IMG/VR virus record: IMGVR_UViG_3300044612_001981
Location: 1 to 64,000 of that record
From: a virus
Direction: 5' to 3' (one strand)
DNA length: 64,000 nucleotides
Under the pieces are notes generated by a model. That model was given only the letters and a program-made list of their open reading frames with translations. It had not been told where the DNA came from and made no database searches. The position numbers were made by a program, and so were the translations under genes. Below are positions 1 through 6,843 of this stretch, piece by piece; position 1 is the first letter of the stretch; each line of letters opens with the position of its first letter.

Positions 1-115
1 TGTAGGCTCTGGTGTTGGTTCGTCTGTAGGCTCTGGTGTTGGTTCGTCTGTAGGCTCTGGTGTTGGTTCGTCTGTAGGCTCTGGTGTTGGTTCGTCTGTA
101 GGCTCTGGTGTTGGT
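1..115 (-). repeat. 24-bp tandem repeat coding TDEPTPEP
   Basis: Four complete, identical 24-base units plus a partial unit begin at base 1 and encode an eight-residue Pro/Glu/Thr/Asp repeat on the minus strand. The array runs off the window, so its full copy number is unknown. Perfect identity suggests recent expansion by slippage or unequal crossing-over. Confidence 0.95.
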
Positions 116-1422
116 TCTGGTGTTGGCTGATTTGCTGCAGCGTTTGCTGCAGCTTGTGCAATTGCTGCGTTCAATTCTCTTTCAGACTGCTCAAAATAAT
201 AAGTCCATGCATCTTCAATAGCAGCATTTAAATCAATTATAGATTGATTATATGTGTTGATTCTATTATTCTTTAATTCTAAAGCAGATGTTAGGTTTTG
301 TTGTGCGATTGTTAGGTTTTGGATTGCTGTTGTGAGGTTTGATGTGAGATTTTGTAAGACTTGTACTTCTTGATTGTAAACATTTAGTTTGTCATTATAT
401 ACTGCTAATTTATTATTATAGATTGTTTGTGCTATAGCCTGTGCTTCAACAGCATCATTGTAAGCATTGATCTGTTCCTGTGTTGGTCCTGAGCCAGAAG
501 AAAATGTATTAAGATCACAACTAAAGTTTTGTCCCCATACTCGTGGATCTCCAGCATAGTCGCATCCTGCTCCAGTCCAGCCTCCAGGAATTGCCCATCC
601 AAGATGATAAGATCCTGGGCCTCCTCCGTTATACCACCAAATCTCTACACTCAATGTTTTGTCTTCGCTAACATCATATACTGGTGAATAGTCGCTCCAG
701 GTAGTTCCTTGCTCTATCCATTGATCTATTGCAAGATTTCCGTCTACATACATTCTAAATCCATCATCTGTATATCCTGCAAAATATGTTGATGTGAACC
801 AAGACGGTACTGTTATTTGACCAGTGAACTTAACTATAAAGTTTTCGTATCTGTTACCACAAACTGGTAGTTGCATGTGGCTTGAGTTCCAAGTGCCAGA
901 ACAAAGCACAGATCCTGGAGTAGCGACATTACCTTGTCTAACAAGAGTATAAACAGTGTATGCCAAACCTGTTCCCCCAGCACTCTGCATATTAGATTGT
1001 GTAGTTTGAACATTAATATTGGATATGCTGAGAGCATCCTGTGCATCGTTTCTTTCTTCAAGAGCATTGTCTTTATGTTCAAGGGCCAAGGCTACTGTGG
1101 CTGTCTGCCCATCCACATTTGACTGGGCAAGGTTCTTTGCTTCTAAGGCTGTGGCTTCTGCTTCTACTGCATCTTCGTGTGCATCATAGGCATCATCTTT
1201 AAGTTCCTTCGCATTTGTGGCTGAGGAAAGCTTATTTTCTGCTATGTCTATAAGATCTATAAAATCATCTTGATAAACTAAATTAGATACCTTACTATTA
1301 AGCTCTTCTATTTCTTGAGCCGCTAGGCTAAGTGGATCATCTCCGTGGGCAGGAGTAAGAAATACCCATCCAAACATTAAAATGGTGGCTAATGATAATC
1401 TCCATGCTTTAGTCCTAGTCAA
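1..1422 (-). CDS. secreted PA14-like, coiled-coil protein with TDEPTPEP repeats (3' end outside window)
   Basis: The gene starts at a TTG, with AGGAG six bases upstream, and stays open for 474 codons to the window edge, so its C-terminus is missing. Residues 1-30 form a typical signal peptide: a basic start, a hydrophobic core and a PAHG-like end. Two alanine-rich coiled-coil stretches (about residues 32-110 and 310-430) flank a beta-rich middle that contains YFAGYTDDGFRMYVDG followed by an IDQW. That pattern resembles PA14 carbohydrate-binding domains. The visible end is an eight-residue repeat, TDEPTPEP, which usually acts as a stiff, extended spacer. No function is assigned. A host-surface or virion-associated adhesin, or a lysis-related exported protein, would fit. 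The PA14 call is from memory of the family and unverified. Confidence 0.75.
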   Translation of the reverse strand, partial: MTRTKAWRLSLATILMFGWVFLTPAHGDDPLSLAAQEIEELNSKVSNLVYQDDFIDLIDIAENKLSSATNAKELKDDAYDAHEDAVEAEATALEAKNLAQSNVDGQTATVALALEHKDNALEERNDAQDALSISNINVQTTQSNMQSAGGTGLAYTVYTLVRQGNVATPGSVLCSGTWNSSHMQLPVCGNRYENFIVKFTGQITVPSWFTSTYFAGYTDDGFRMYVDGNLAIDQWIEQGTTWSDYSPVYDVSEDKTLSVEIWWYNGGGPGSYHLGWAIPGGWTGAGCDYAGDPRVWGQNFSCDLNTFSSGSGPTQEQINAYNDAVEAQAIAQTIYNNKLAVYNDKLNVYNQEVQVLQNLTSNLTTAIQNLTIAQQNLTSALELKNNRINTYNQSIIDLNAAIEDAWTYYFEQSERELNAAIAQAAANAAANQPTPEPTPEPTDEPTPEPTDEPTPEPTDEPTPEPTDEPTPEPT

Positions 1423-1459
1423 CTATAACTCCTAAATAAACAATTTGTTTACTTAGTTA

Positions 1460-1468
1460 ATTATACCA
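1460..1468 (-). promoter_or_regulatory. extended -10 promoter for the PA14-like gene
   Basis: TGGTATAAT on the minus strand lies 37 bases before the TTG start of the downstream gene. No good -35 is visible at 16-18 bases, so this would be an extended -10 promoter. The same nine bases occur at 3201-3209, 13176-13184 and 55783-55791. Confidence 0.55.
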
Positions 1469-1474
1469 CTTTAA

Positions 1475-1663
1475 CTATTTAGGATTATCTGTCTTATAAA
1501 ATCCATTACCTTTAAATTGTATACCAAATGGTGTAAAATGTCTTATCATTTCAGAATCACATTCAACACATGTGTAACCTGGATCTGCATCCATGATTGA
1601 TCTATTAACAGAGAGTATTGCATGTGCATCGTCTTCTGAGCATTTATATTCGTATATAGGCAT
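1475..1663 (-). CDS. FmdB-family zinc ribbon protein
   Basis: This 62-residue protein begins MPIYEYKC, the signature start of the FmdB regulatory zinc ribbon family. A CxE...C pair near residues 8-10 and a CVEC at about 32-35 could bind one zinc. A GTG upstream in frame would add five residues. I chose the ATG because its TAATG overlaps the stop of the DUF2061-like gene and GGGGAAG lies just upstream. Family members occur widely in bacteria and phages, and their biochemical role is poorly known. The second cysteine cluster is complete, but the first shows only one clear Cys, so metal binding may be partial. Confidence 0.8.
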   Translation of the reverse strand: MPIYEYKCSEDDAHAILSVNRSIMDADPGYTCVECDSEMIRHFTPFGIQFKGNGFYKTDNPK

Positions 1664-1866
1664 TATTTTCTTCCCCACTTAACTTTATTCCACCCACGCT
1701 CATGGAAGTAATAAAGTATTGTTTTTGTAACTACCTCGAAGCTTGCGATTGCACCTGCCGTAACTGGTTCTTTGGTTATAAGCCAAGCAATAACAAATGT
1801 ATCTGCTGTTCCAATTATACGCCATGTAATAGCCTTTAATGCTGATCTTTGTTTTGATACATTCAT
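1663..1866 (-). CDS. small DUF2061-like membrane protein
   Basis: A 67-residue protein with two hydrophobic segments (about residues 12-29 and 35-52), a basic N-terminus and a C-terminal YFHERGWNKVKWG. That end is characteristic of the DUF2061 family of small predicted inner-membrane proteins. The ATG at 1866 is chosen over a GTG nine bases upstream because GGAG lies eight bases before it. It is coupled by a TAATG overlap to the FmdB gene. In bacteria DUF2061 proteins often neighbour sulfate-assimilation genes. Here the next gene upstream has an APS-kinase-like domain, a suggestive link I cannot test. Function unknown. Confidence 0.75.
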   Translation of the reverse strand: MNVSKQRSALKAITWRIIGTADTFVIAWLITKEPVTAGAIASFEVVTKTILYYFHERGWNKVKWGRK

Positions 1867-1914
1867 GCTGGCCACTCCATATTGTTAGGCCCTTTACTAA
1901 TTGCACTCCAAATT

Positions 1915-2676
1915 TTAGATACCCATTTCTTTACGTTTTTGCGTAGCCGATATAGCATGAATGTCTGCCCCCAGATCTACTTGTTCAATCTTGTACCCTA
2001 CATCTCTTCCGTATACAATATTAGTAATGTTAGGTAGTCTTAATACTAATGCGCCATCCATAAATTCATCCTTGGCAATATACTCTTTTACCTGATCAAA
2101 TTTAAGTGGATCTTTTTCGCTTGTATTGTATGTGTTGCGTACTCCAAGAAGTACCTGATCTGTTCTCTTTCCCGCCTCTTTATATAGTGCGTGGTGTCCT
2201 TCATGCCACGGCTGGTATCGTCCAAGCATAAGAGTTGTTGGGGCTGACCAATCATGCAAGCTGAACTTTTGAATAATGTGAGATGCTTTAGCTTCAGCAT
2301 TAAGGTTATGACTAATAAAAGAAACATCAAAGACTGTTGGTCGCTCAAATATTTTATTGGTATCCTCAAAACGACCCTCTGCCAAAGTATCCATGAACAC
2401 AAGGATATCTGGTTTACCAAATGCTGCACGAGTTATTTCTGTTGGACATACAAAGTCTACAATTACTGGAGCAACGCCTTGCTTGTCAATTAGACGAGCC
2501 ATTTCGCCCATGCGTCTTGCCTGCTCAATTCTATCTTCTGGCGTAAAACTTAAGTCAGAGTTTACAGTTGCTCTTACCTCATCTGCATTAAGATGAATTG
2601 CATTTATTCTTTCTTTAAGTGCTTTTGCTAATTCTGTTTTACCAGATCCTGGTAGTCCAATAATTTGAATAATCAT
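1915..2676 (-). CDS. APS kinase-like / nucleotidylyltransferase fusion
   Basis: This 253-residue, two-domain enzyme has a P-loop, GLPGSGKT (residues 7-14), at its N-terminus. A DLSFTPEDR...RRMGE stretch (41-58) follows and matches the adenylylsulfate kinase pattern. The C-terminal domain starts with GRYQPWHEGH (152-161), the HxGH motif of adenylyl- and cytidylyltransferases, and ends with an ISATQKR block (242-248) equivalent to their ISxTxxR. The closest nucleotidylyltransferase I recognise is the NadM-like NMN adenylyltransferase group. A combined kinase and nucleotidyl transfer activity on a small metabolite is therefore likely, but the substrate cannot be read. AGGAAG lies just before the ATG. 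Its neighbours are a DUF2061-like protein and Hsp20. Confidence 0.8.
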   Translation of the reverse strand: MIIQIIGLPGSGKTELAKALKERINAIHLNADEVRATVNSDLSFTPEDRIEQARRMGEMARLIDKQGVAPVIVDFVCPTEITRAAFGKPDILVFMDTLAEGRFEDTNKIFERPTVFDVSFISHNLNAEAKASHIIQKFSLHDWSAPTTLMLGRYQPWHEGHHALYKEAGKRTDQVLLGVRNTYNTSEKDPLKFDQVKEYIAKDEFMDGALVLRLPNITNIVYGRDVGYKIEQVDLGADIHAISATQKRKEMGI

Positions 2677-2726
2677 ATTAATCTTCCTGTTAGAGGGCAG
2701 TTTTTGGACGTACCCAGGTCTCGATG

Positions 2727-3143
2727 TTATTTAATTTTTAGAATTTTTGGCTGTTTTTCTTTTGGCAGATTTCTAACTACACGGATATTTAACATTCCGT
2801 CTTTTAGCTCTACACTAGAAACTTCCATGTATTCACTTAGTTCAAAGATCCTAGTAAACTTACGTGCAGCAATTCCCTTATGAACAACTTCTGCATCTGT
2901 TACTGATTTAGCGTCACCTGTAATCCAAAGACTTCCGTCTTCGATAGATACAGTTAGATCTTCTCTTGTGAATCCAGCAACTGCCAGTGTTAACTGATAG
3001 TTGTCTTCGTCTAGCTTTAGCAAATCATAGGGCGGAAATGCCGTATTGTTTACCTTACTGAGACTATTGAAACGCTCCAACTCTCTGTTGAAGCCAATAA
3101 AAAATGGATCCTTAAATAGATCCATAGCAAATTGTGTTACCAT
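2727..3143 (-). CDS. Hsp20-family small heat shock protein
   Basis: A 138-residue alpha-crystallin-domain protein. The core from about residue 35 to 125 contains the family's alternating beta strands, a VAGFTREDL turn, and a GMLNIRV strand in place of the usual GVLTI motif. The C-terminal PKILKIK carries the I/L-x-I/L anchor used in oligomer assembly. Small heat shock proteins hold unfolded clients without ATP. Phage copies are thought to help virion assembly or protect host proteins, which is established for the family only as a hypothesis. AAGGAG sits six bases before the ATG. The gene has its own promoter and a hairpin in the leader. Confidence 0.93.
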   Translation of the reverse strand: MVTQFAMDLFKDPFFIGFNRELERFNSLSKVNNTAFPPYDLLKLDEDNYQLTLAVAGFTREDLTVSIEDGSLWITGDAKSVTDAEVVHKGIAARKFTRIFELSEYMEVSSVELKDGMLNIRVVRNLPKEKQPKILKIK

Positions 3144-3167
3144 TTTATTCTCCTTTTAAGCAAGTAA

Positions 3168-3198
3168 TTTAGTCGCCCCCATTTGGCAGGCGACTAAA
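3168..3198 (-). promoter_or_regulatory. 10-bp hairpin in the hsp20 leader
   Basis: A perfect 10-bp inverted repeat (arms TTTAGTCGCC and GGCGACTAAA, 11-base loop) lies between the nuclease gene and hsp20. It falls just downstream of the -10 at 3201-3206, so the transcript would start in or just before the first arm. It lacks a T-run on the minus strand. It could be a 5'-end stabilising hairpin, an operator, or a terminator for the upstream nuclease gene. Confidence 0.6.
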
Positions 3199-3200
3199 CA

Positions 3201-3209
3201 ATTATACCA
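3201..3209 (-). promoter_or_regulatory. extended -10 promoter for hsp20
   Basis: TGGTATAAT on the minus strand, with a weak TTGCGT (3225-3230) 18 bases upstream. The expected start lies near 3194, giving a leader of about 50 bases that contains the hairpin and the ribosome binding site. Confidence 0.6.
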
Positions 3210-3230
3210 TTTGTATTAGCTTCTACGCAA

Positions 3231-3638
3231 CTACTTTTTTGCCTTAGCTCTTTTCTTGGCTAACGCTTCAAAATCTTTTACCTTAGTGTCTCCCATATAT
3301 CCCCAGGCATATCCATCATCTATCATTTTTTGATTAATAGATACATCAGATCCATCTAAAAATACCCAGCCTAAAATTCTTCCATACTTTTCTGACGAGT
3401 CCATCTTCTCTGTTTTAATTACAACAGTCTTGGCAGCTTCAATTGCATTTTTTAAGTATGACTTAGACTCAAGGCCTAAAACTTTTTCCATCTTGTCTGT
3501 AGTTCTAGATTCTGGGGTATCTATCCCAGCTAATCTAACTCTAGAGCTAAAAGATATATCAAACCCAAGGTCGATATCGACATCTATAGTGTCTCCATCA
3601 ACAACTTTACTTACCTTCTTAACGTAATACTCAAACAT
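3231..3638 (-). CDS. staphylococcal-nuclease-like (SNase) endonuclease
   Basis: A 135-residue thermonuclease-family protein. Visible catalytic elements are DGDT (residues 14-17), RLAGIDTPE (Arg35, Asp40, Thr41, Glu43) and YGR (Arg87), which together supply the Ca2+ site and the two catalytic arginines of the family. No signal peptide is present, so it probably acts inside the cell, for example degrading host nucleic acid for nucleotides. The ATG at 3638 is preceded by AAGGAG. A longer frame to 3695 would run into the tRNA-Arg gene and is rejected. It lies directly downstream of the tRNA and may share its transcript. Confidence 0.92.
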   Translation of the reverse strand: MFEYYVKKVSKVVDGDTIDVDIDLGFDISFSSRVRLAGIDTPESRTTDKMEKVLGLESKSYLKNAIEAAKTVVIKTEKMDSSEKYGRILGWVFLDGSDVSINQKMIDDGYAWGYMGDTKVKDFEALAKKRAKAKK

Positions 3639-3665
3639 TTTACATCTCCTTATTTTTTTTATTTG

Positions 3666-3738
3666 TGCCCCTGGAAGGAATCGAACCTCCGACACGCAGG
3701 GTAGAAACCTGCTGCTCTATCCCCTGAGCTACAGGGGC
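3666..3738 (-). tRNA. tRNA-Arg (anticodon TCT)
   Basis: A complete 73-base cloverleaf on the minus strand: 7-bp acceptor stem (GCCCCTG/CAGGGGC), D arm with GCTC/GAGC, anticodon stem GCAGG/CCTGC around the loop TTTCTAC, and T arm with the TTCGATT loop. The anticodon TCT reads AGA. No CCA is encoded. Its first ten bases overlap the last codons and the stop of the upstream oxygenase gene. Supplying an AGA-reading tRNA is plausible for an AT-rich phage in a host that uses AGA less. Confidence 0.95.
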
Positions 3739-4337
3739 ATATTTAGTGGTACCTTCATGTCTACTCCCAAGAAATTTGAATACGAATACCTATATCCCTT
3801 GGTAACTTCTTTTACTCCATGCCTGCATATTTCTTCTGCACTATGCACAACTAAGTCTCCTGGCTTGGGAGAATAAGTTATATTTTGATTTGTATAGAAT
3901 AGCTCCCCTCCAGACTCTACTTCATTAAAATACACAACCAATCCGTATCTTGAGTCCTCTATAACTTCATAAGGGTCTCCATCTTTTAGCAACTTAGACA
4001 TTTCTCTTTTTTCAAGAAAGTCATGTGCATCTATGTGCTCTCCCCAAGAATGTCCCTCAGACAAAACATTTACAGTTAAACCATTTTTAGTTTTATATTC
4101 TTTTGAAAACATATCCCTAATTCTATTGACTAATAGACTAAGATCTTCTATCTCCTCAGTAATTCTATTTTCAAAGTGTGTGCCATCGAATATCTTATGA
4201 TACTTTTTATTTTCCCTGAAAACATCGAATATGCCTACCATCTTTGAAACCTCTTCATCAGATAGAAAATTTTTATACACATAAATGTCTTCGCCTAGCT
4301 TAGTAAATCCTTTTTCTATAAAATATAGATCATTCAT
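3729..4337 (-). CDS. 2OG-Fe(II) oxygenase, prolyl-4-hydroxylase-like (divergent)
   Basis: A 202-residue double-stranded beta-helix dioxygenase. The Fe(II) triad is visible as HID (His101, Asp103) and the distal His173 in CRHGVKEV. Arg183 in KGYRYS should bind the 2-oxoglutarate carboxylate. It lacks the NDDYEGG strand shared by the six other oxygenases in the window and has FNEVESGGELFY instead, so it is a more distant relative. The start follows AGGGGG by about six bases. Its stop codon lies inside the tRNA-Arg gene. It sits between two tRNA genes and was probably co-transcribed with them from the promoter at 4436-4463. Substrate unknown. Confidence 0.85.
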   Translation of the reverse strand: MNDLYFIEKGFTKLGEDIYVYKNFLSDEEVSKMVGIFDVFRENKKYHKIFDGTHFENRITEEIEDLSLLVNRIRDMFSKEYKTKNGLTVNVLSEGHSWGEHIDAHDFLEKREMSKLLKDGDPYEVIEDSRYGLVVYFNEVESGGELFYTNQNITYSPKPGDLVVHSAEEICRHGVKEVTKGYRYSYSNFLGVDMKVPLNMPL

Positions 4338-4352
4338 TATTGCCCCCTTGTG

Positions 4353-4426
4353 TGTGCCAGGTAGGACTTGAACCTACGATTACCGAATTATGAGTTCGGG
4401 GCTTTAACCAACTAAGCTACTGGCAC
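4353..4426 (-). tRNA. tRNA-Met-type (anticodon CAT), elongator or Ile2
   Basis: A complete 74-base cloverleaf: acceptor stem GTGCCAG/CTGGCAC, D arm GCTTAGTTGGTTAAAGC, anticodon stem CCGAA/TTCGG around CTCATAA, and T loop TTCAAGT. The anticodon is CAT. The first acceptor pair is a normal G-C, so this is not an initiator tRNA. It could be elongator Met or an Ile tRNA whose CAT is converted to lysidine-AT. No CCA is encoded. Confidence 0.93.
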
Positions 4427-4435
4427 CTAAGCTTA

Positions 4436-4463
4436 ATTGTACTATATTACTGCTGACTGTCAA
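4436..4463 (-). promoter_or_regulatory. sigma70-type promoter for the tRNA/oxygenase unit
   Basis: TTGACA (4458-4463), a 16-base spacer and TACAAT (4436-4441) on the minus strand, ending ten bases before the mature 5' end of the CAT tRNA. It has the same hexamers and spacer as the promoter at 24077-24104. Confidence 0.8.
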
Positions 4464-4520
4464 TAGATAAACTTGTTATTTCTAAATTTCTTTTTATTTT
4501 TTTTAATCCAAATATAAAGT

Positions 4521-5372
4521 TTAGCTTTTTTTATTATGCATTTGATCATAGAATTCCTCCGCCCAATAGTTATGCCAAGCCTTGCCTCTATGTCCGTCTG
4601 TTTTATGCAACTGAGACCCTAGATCTTCTTTTGGGTTTATGTATTTATCCAAATACTTTGCAGTTGAATAGTCATTGGCTCTCATATTTAATGTAAAAAA
4701 ATTTTTAAATGGTAATTTGACAAAAATATCTTCATCTTGATTACTCCATGTAGACCACACAATTTTAATTTTTAGAAGATCACAAATTTTTTCAAACATA
4801 TTCATATGTATAACGTTAGAGCTAAATGAATTAACTAACCTCTCATGATTTTCTTCTCCATGCAAAAAAAATGATTTATGCTCTATGGTTTTATTATCAG
4901 CTGAATATAATAAATTCCTATCTGATCCAGGCGCCAAAAAATATATCTCGTCTGGGATGCCAAATAAATCTATGTAATTTAAAAATATTGAAATCTGTAA
5001 ATATATACTAGAGCCACATTTAGCTATGTTAAAGTATCCACTTGTCTTTTCAGATAAAGATATCTTCTTGTATAGAATATATGCCCAAGTATCTTCAAGC
5101 CCATCGTTGCATCCTTGTGTTTCAGAACAACCCATAAAAAGTATATGCTTACCATTATGATTTTTTGTAAATTCATCGGATCTAAATAAATGACTATTAA
5201 ATTCATATTGATATTTTTTTATATAGGCATTCCTGTCGTCCCAAATATCCCAGTGGTAATTTAATGGATTAAAAATAAGATTGTCTACTGCTAAAAAATT
5301 TTTTTCTATTATCTTATTTCTTTCATCGATGTATTGCGCTTCTTGCTTATCAGACCAAAATTTTTGAACCAT
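4521..5372 (-). CDS. SGNH/GDSL hydrolase-like protein, paralogue 1
   Basis: A 283-residue protein. FMGCSETQG near residues 79-87 resembles the block I nucleophile-serine motif of SGNH hydrolases, and DGHRGKAWHNYW near the C-terminus could supply the catalytic Asp/His. It is clearly a paralogue of the protein at 6844-7794: both share an FNSH/FNAH-x-FRS segment, the GCS-x-T-x-G motif, a following I-x-x-YI-x-x-FG-x-P stretch and a VWSTW near the middle. SGNH enzymes remove or transfer acyl groups on glycans and lipids. Together with the adjoining carbamoyltransferase (23-base overlap) this suggests modification of a sugar or nucleotide, but the substrate is not visible. No signal peptide. Confidence 0.65.
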   Translation of the reverse strand: MVQKFWSDKQEAQYIDERNKIIEKNFLAVDNLIFNPLNYHWDIWDDRNAYIKKYQYEFNSHLFRSDEFTKNHNGKHILFMGCSETQGCNDGLEDTWAYILYKKISLSEKTSGYFNIAKCGSSIYLQISIFLNYIDLFGIPDEIYFLAPGSDRNLLYSADNKTIEHKSFFLHGEENHERLVNSFSSNVIHMNMFEKICDLLKIKIVWSTWSNQDEDIFVKLPFKNFFTLNMRANDYSTAKYLDKYINPKEDLGSQLHKTDGHRGKAWHNYWAEEFYDQMHNKKS

Positions 5373-6774
5373 ATTGTAATTCCCACCCCTCTATATCCAT
5401 TATATCATTTAGCAATGGCTGCCCTTTTATATTTAAGCTGGTATTAAGCAAAACTGGGCATCCTGTTTCCGAATACCATTTTTTTAATGTCATATGAAGT
5501 CCTGGATGCTGATCCCTACCAACTGTTTGAACTCTTGATGTGCCATCTTTATGTACTACAGATGGTATCTTGTCTGGCTGTATGCACTTTACAGTGTATT
5601 GCATATATGGAGACTTAAAGTCCATATCAAACCATTCAGATGCGAATTCTTCTAAAACTATGGGAGCAAACGGTCTAAATTGCTCTCTTTGCTTTATCAA
5701 ATTAACCTTGTCTTTAATATCTGGATCTCTTGGATCCGCCAAAATACTTCTATTGCCCAGCGCTCTTGGCCCATACTCGGCACGTCCAGATGCAACTGCA
5801 ACTATTTTATCTTTCTTTAATCCATCTATAATTTTATCAATTGGATATTCGTTGCCTAAATTATGCCCCAAGTAAGGTGATTCCCAATTTAAATGCTTTC
5901 CATACATTGCTGCAGCTGCACCTAATGAAGATCCTGCATCACCTGGATTTGGCATTATCCAAATATCTTTAAAAATTTTCCATAGTAATGTGTTGGCAGA
6001 TGAGTTAAGGGCGCATCCACCCATAAAAACAAGATTATTCTTGCCAGTTATTTGCTTTGCCATACTCATAAACTCAATCAATCTTTGCTCGTATACAACT
6101 TGAACTGCTGCTGCTATATCAAACTTATCTTGATCATTGATTACAGGACCCCAGTCTGTTATACCTTGGTGAAAATTATATGACTGTTCGTAATACTTTG
6201 GGAAATATGAATCTATCTCCTTGTAGTATTTTTTCCAGTCACCATAAGCTGCCATACCCATCATAATATACTCTTCTTGATTTGGCATAAGACCTATCAA
6301 TTTAGTAAATGCAGAGTAAAAAAGCCCAAAGCTCACTGGATAGTTTTGCTTAAACTTTAATTTAATTTTTTCGCCTTCTCCAACCCATATCGTGGAAGTG
6401 TTATATTCTCCTATAGCGTCTAGAACAACTATTGCGGCTTCTGTAAATTTGCTGGTATAGTAACCAGCGCAAGCGTGTGAGTAGTGATGCTTAAATAATT
6501 TTCTAGGAACACCATCTAAATTAAACCTTGGCTTCCAGTCTCCAGAACCACCTCTTAAAAATATTCTAGAGGCCTTTAGAAGCGGTTTTTCATAGTAGGC
6601 TATTGCATCAGGCAACCCATACGATAAAGCGTCTTCAATAAGCCCATCGTTTATATACCAATCATTTTTTTTCTTACTGTATCTTTCTGAATGCCCAGCA
6701 AACAATATCTCTCCGTTTTTAATTAAAGAAACTGAGGCATCATGAGATGTTTCATTTACTCCCAATATAATCAT
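5350..6774 (-). CDS. NodU/CmcH/TobZ-family O-carbamoyltransferase
   Basis: A 474-residue carbamoyltransferase. The N-terminal Kae1-like domain begins GVNETSHDAS (residues 5-14). The metal-binding HHYSHA lies near residues 96-101, and GGCALNSSAN near 255. The YrdC-like C-terminal part has EYGPRALGNRS, FRPFAP and LNTSLNIKGQP. Family members use carbamoyl phosphate and ATP to form a carbamoyl-adenylate and carbamoylate hydroxyls on antibiotics, Nod factors or sugars. At 474 residues it is shorter than the usual 550-600 and stops soon after the last conserved block, so a small C-terminal trim is likely. It is flanked on both sides by paralogous SGNH-like genes. Phage homologues exist, but their substrates are generally unknown. 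Confidence 0.9.
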   Translation of the reverse strand: MIILGVNETSHDASVSLIKNGEILFAGHSERYSKKKNDWYINDGLIEDALSYGLPDAIAYYEKPLLKASRIFLRGGSGDWKPRFNLDGVPRKLFKHHYSHACAGYYTSKFTEAAIVVLDAIGEYNTSTIWVGEGEKIKLKFKQNYPVSFGLFYSAFTKLIGLMPNQEEYIMMGMAAYGDWKKYYKEIDSYFPKYYEQSYNFHQGITDWGPVINDQDKFDIAAAVQVVYEQRLIEFMSMAKQITGKNNLVFMGGCALNSSANTLLWKIFKDIWIMPNPGDAGSSLGAAAAMYGKHLNWESPYLGHNLGNEYPIDKIIDGLKKDKIVAVASGRAEYGPRALGNRSILADPRDPDIKDKVNLIKQREQFRPFAPIVLEEFASEWFDMDFKSPYMQYTVKCIQPDKIPSVVHKDGTSRVQTVGRDQHPGLHMTLKKWYSETGCPVLLNTSLNIKGQPLLNDIMDIEGWELQYGSKILV

Positions 6775-6843
6775 TAATATATAAACCTATTCCCCTTTTT
6801 TTTCTTAAATTTATTTAACAATCTATGTATGTGATACATTATC

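Noticed and set aside
1-115. CRISPR array suspected from the tandem 24-base repeats
   Set aside because: No unique spacers between the repeats; the units are contiguous and in frame with a coding sequence.
1700-1906. A 68-codon minus-strand frame overlapping the DUF2061-like gene
   Set aside because: Same DNA as the membrane protein in another frame. No family signal and no start signals.
3639-3695. N-terminal extension of the SNase-like protein
   Set aside because: It would overlap tRNA-Arg and lacks its own ribosome site. The ATG at 3638 with AAGGAG is clearly better.
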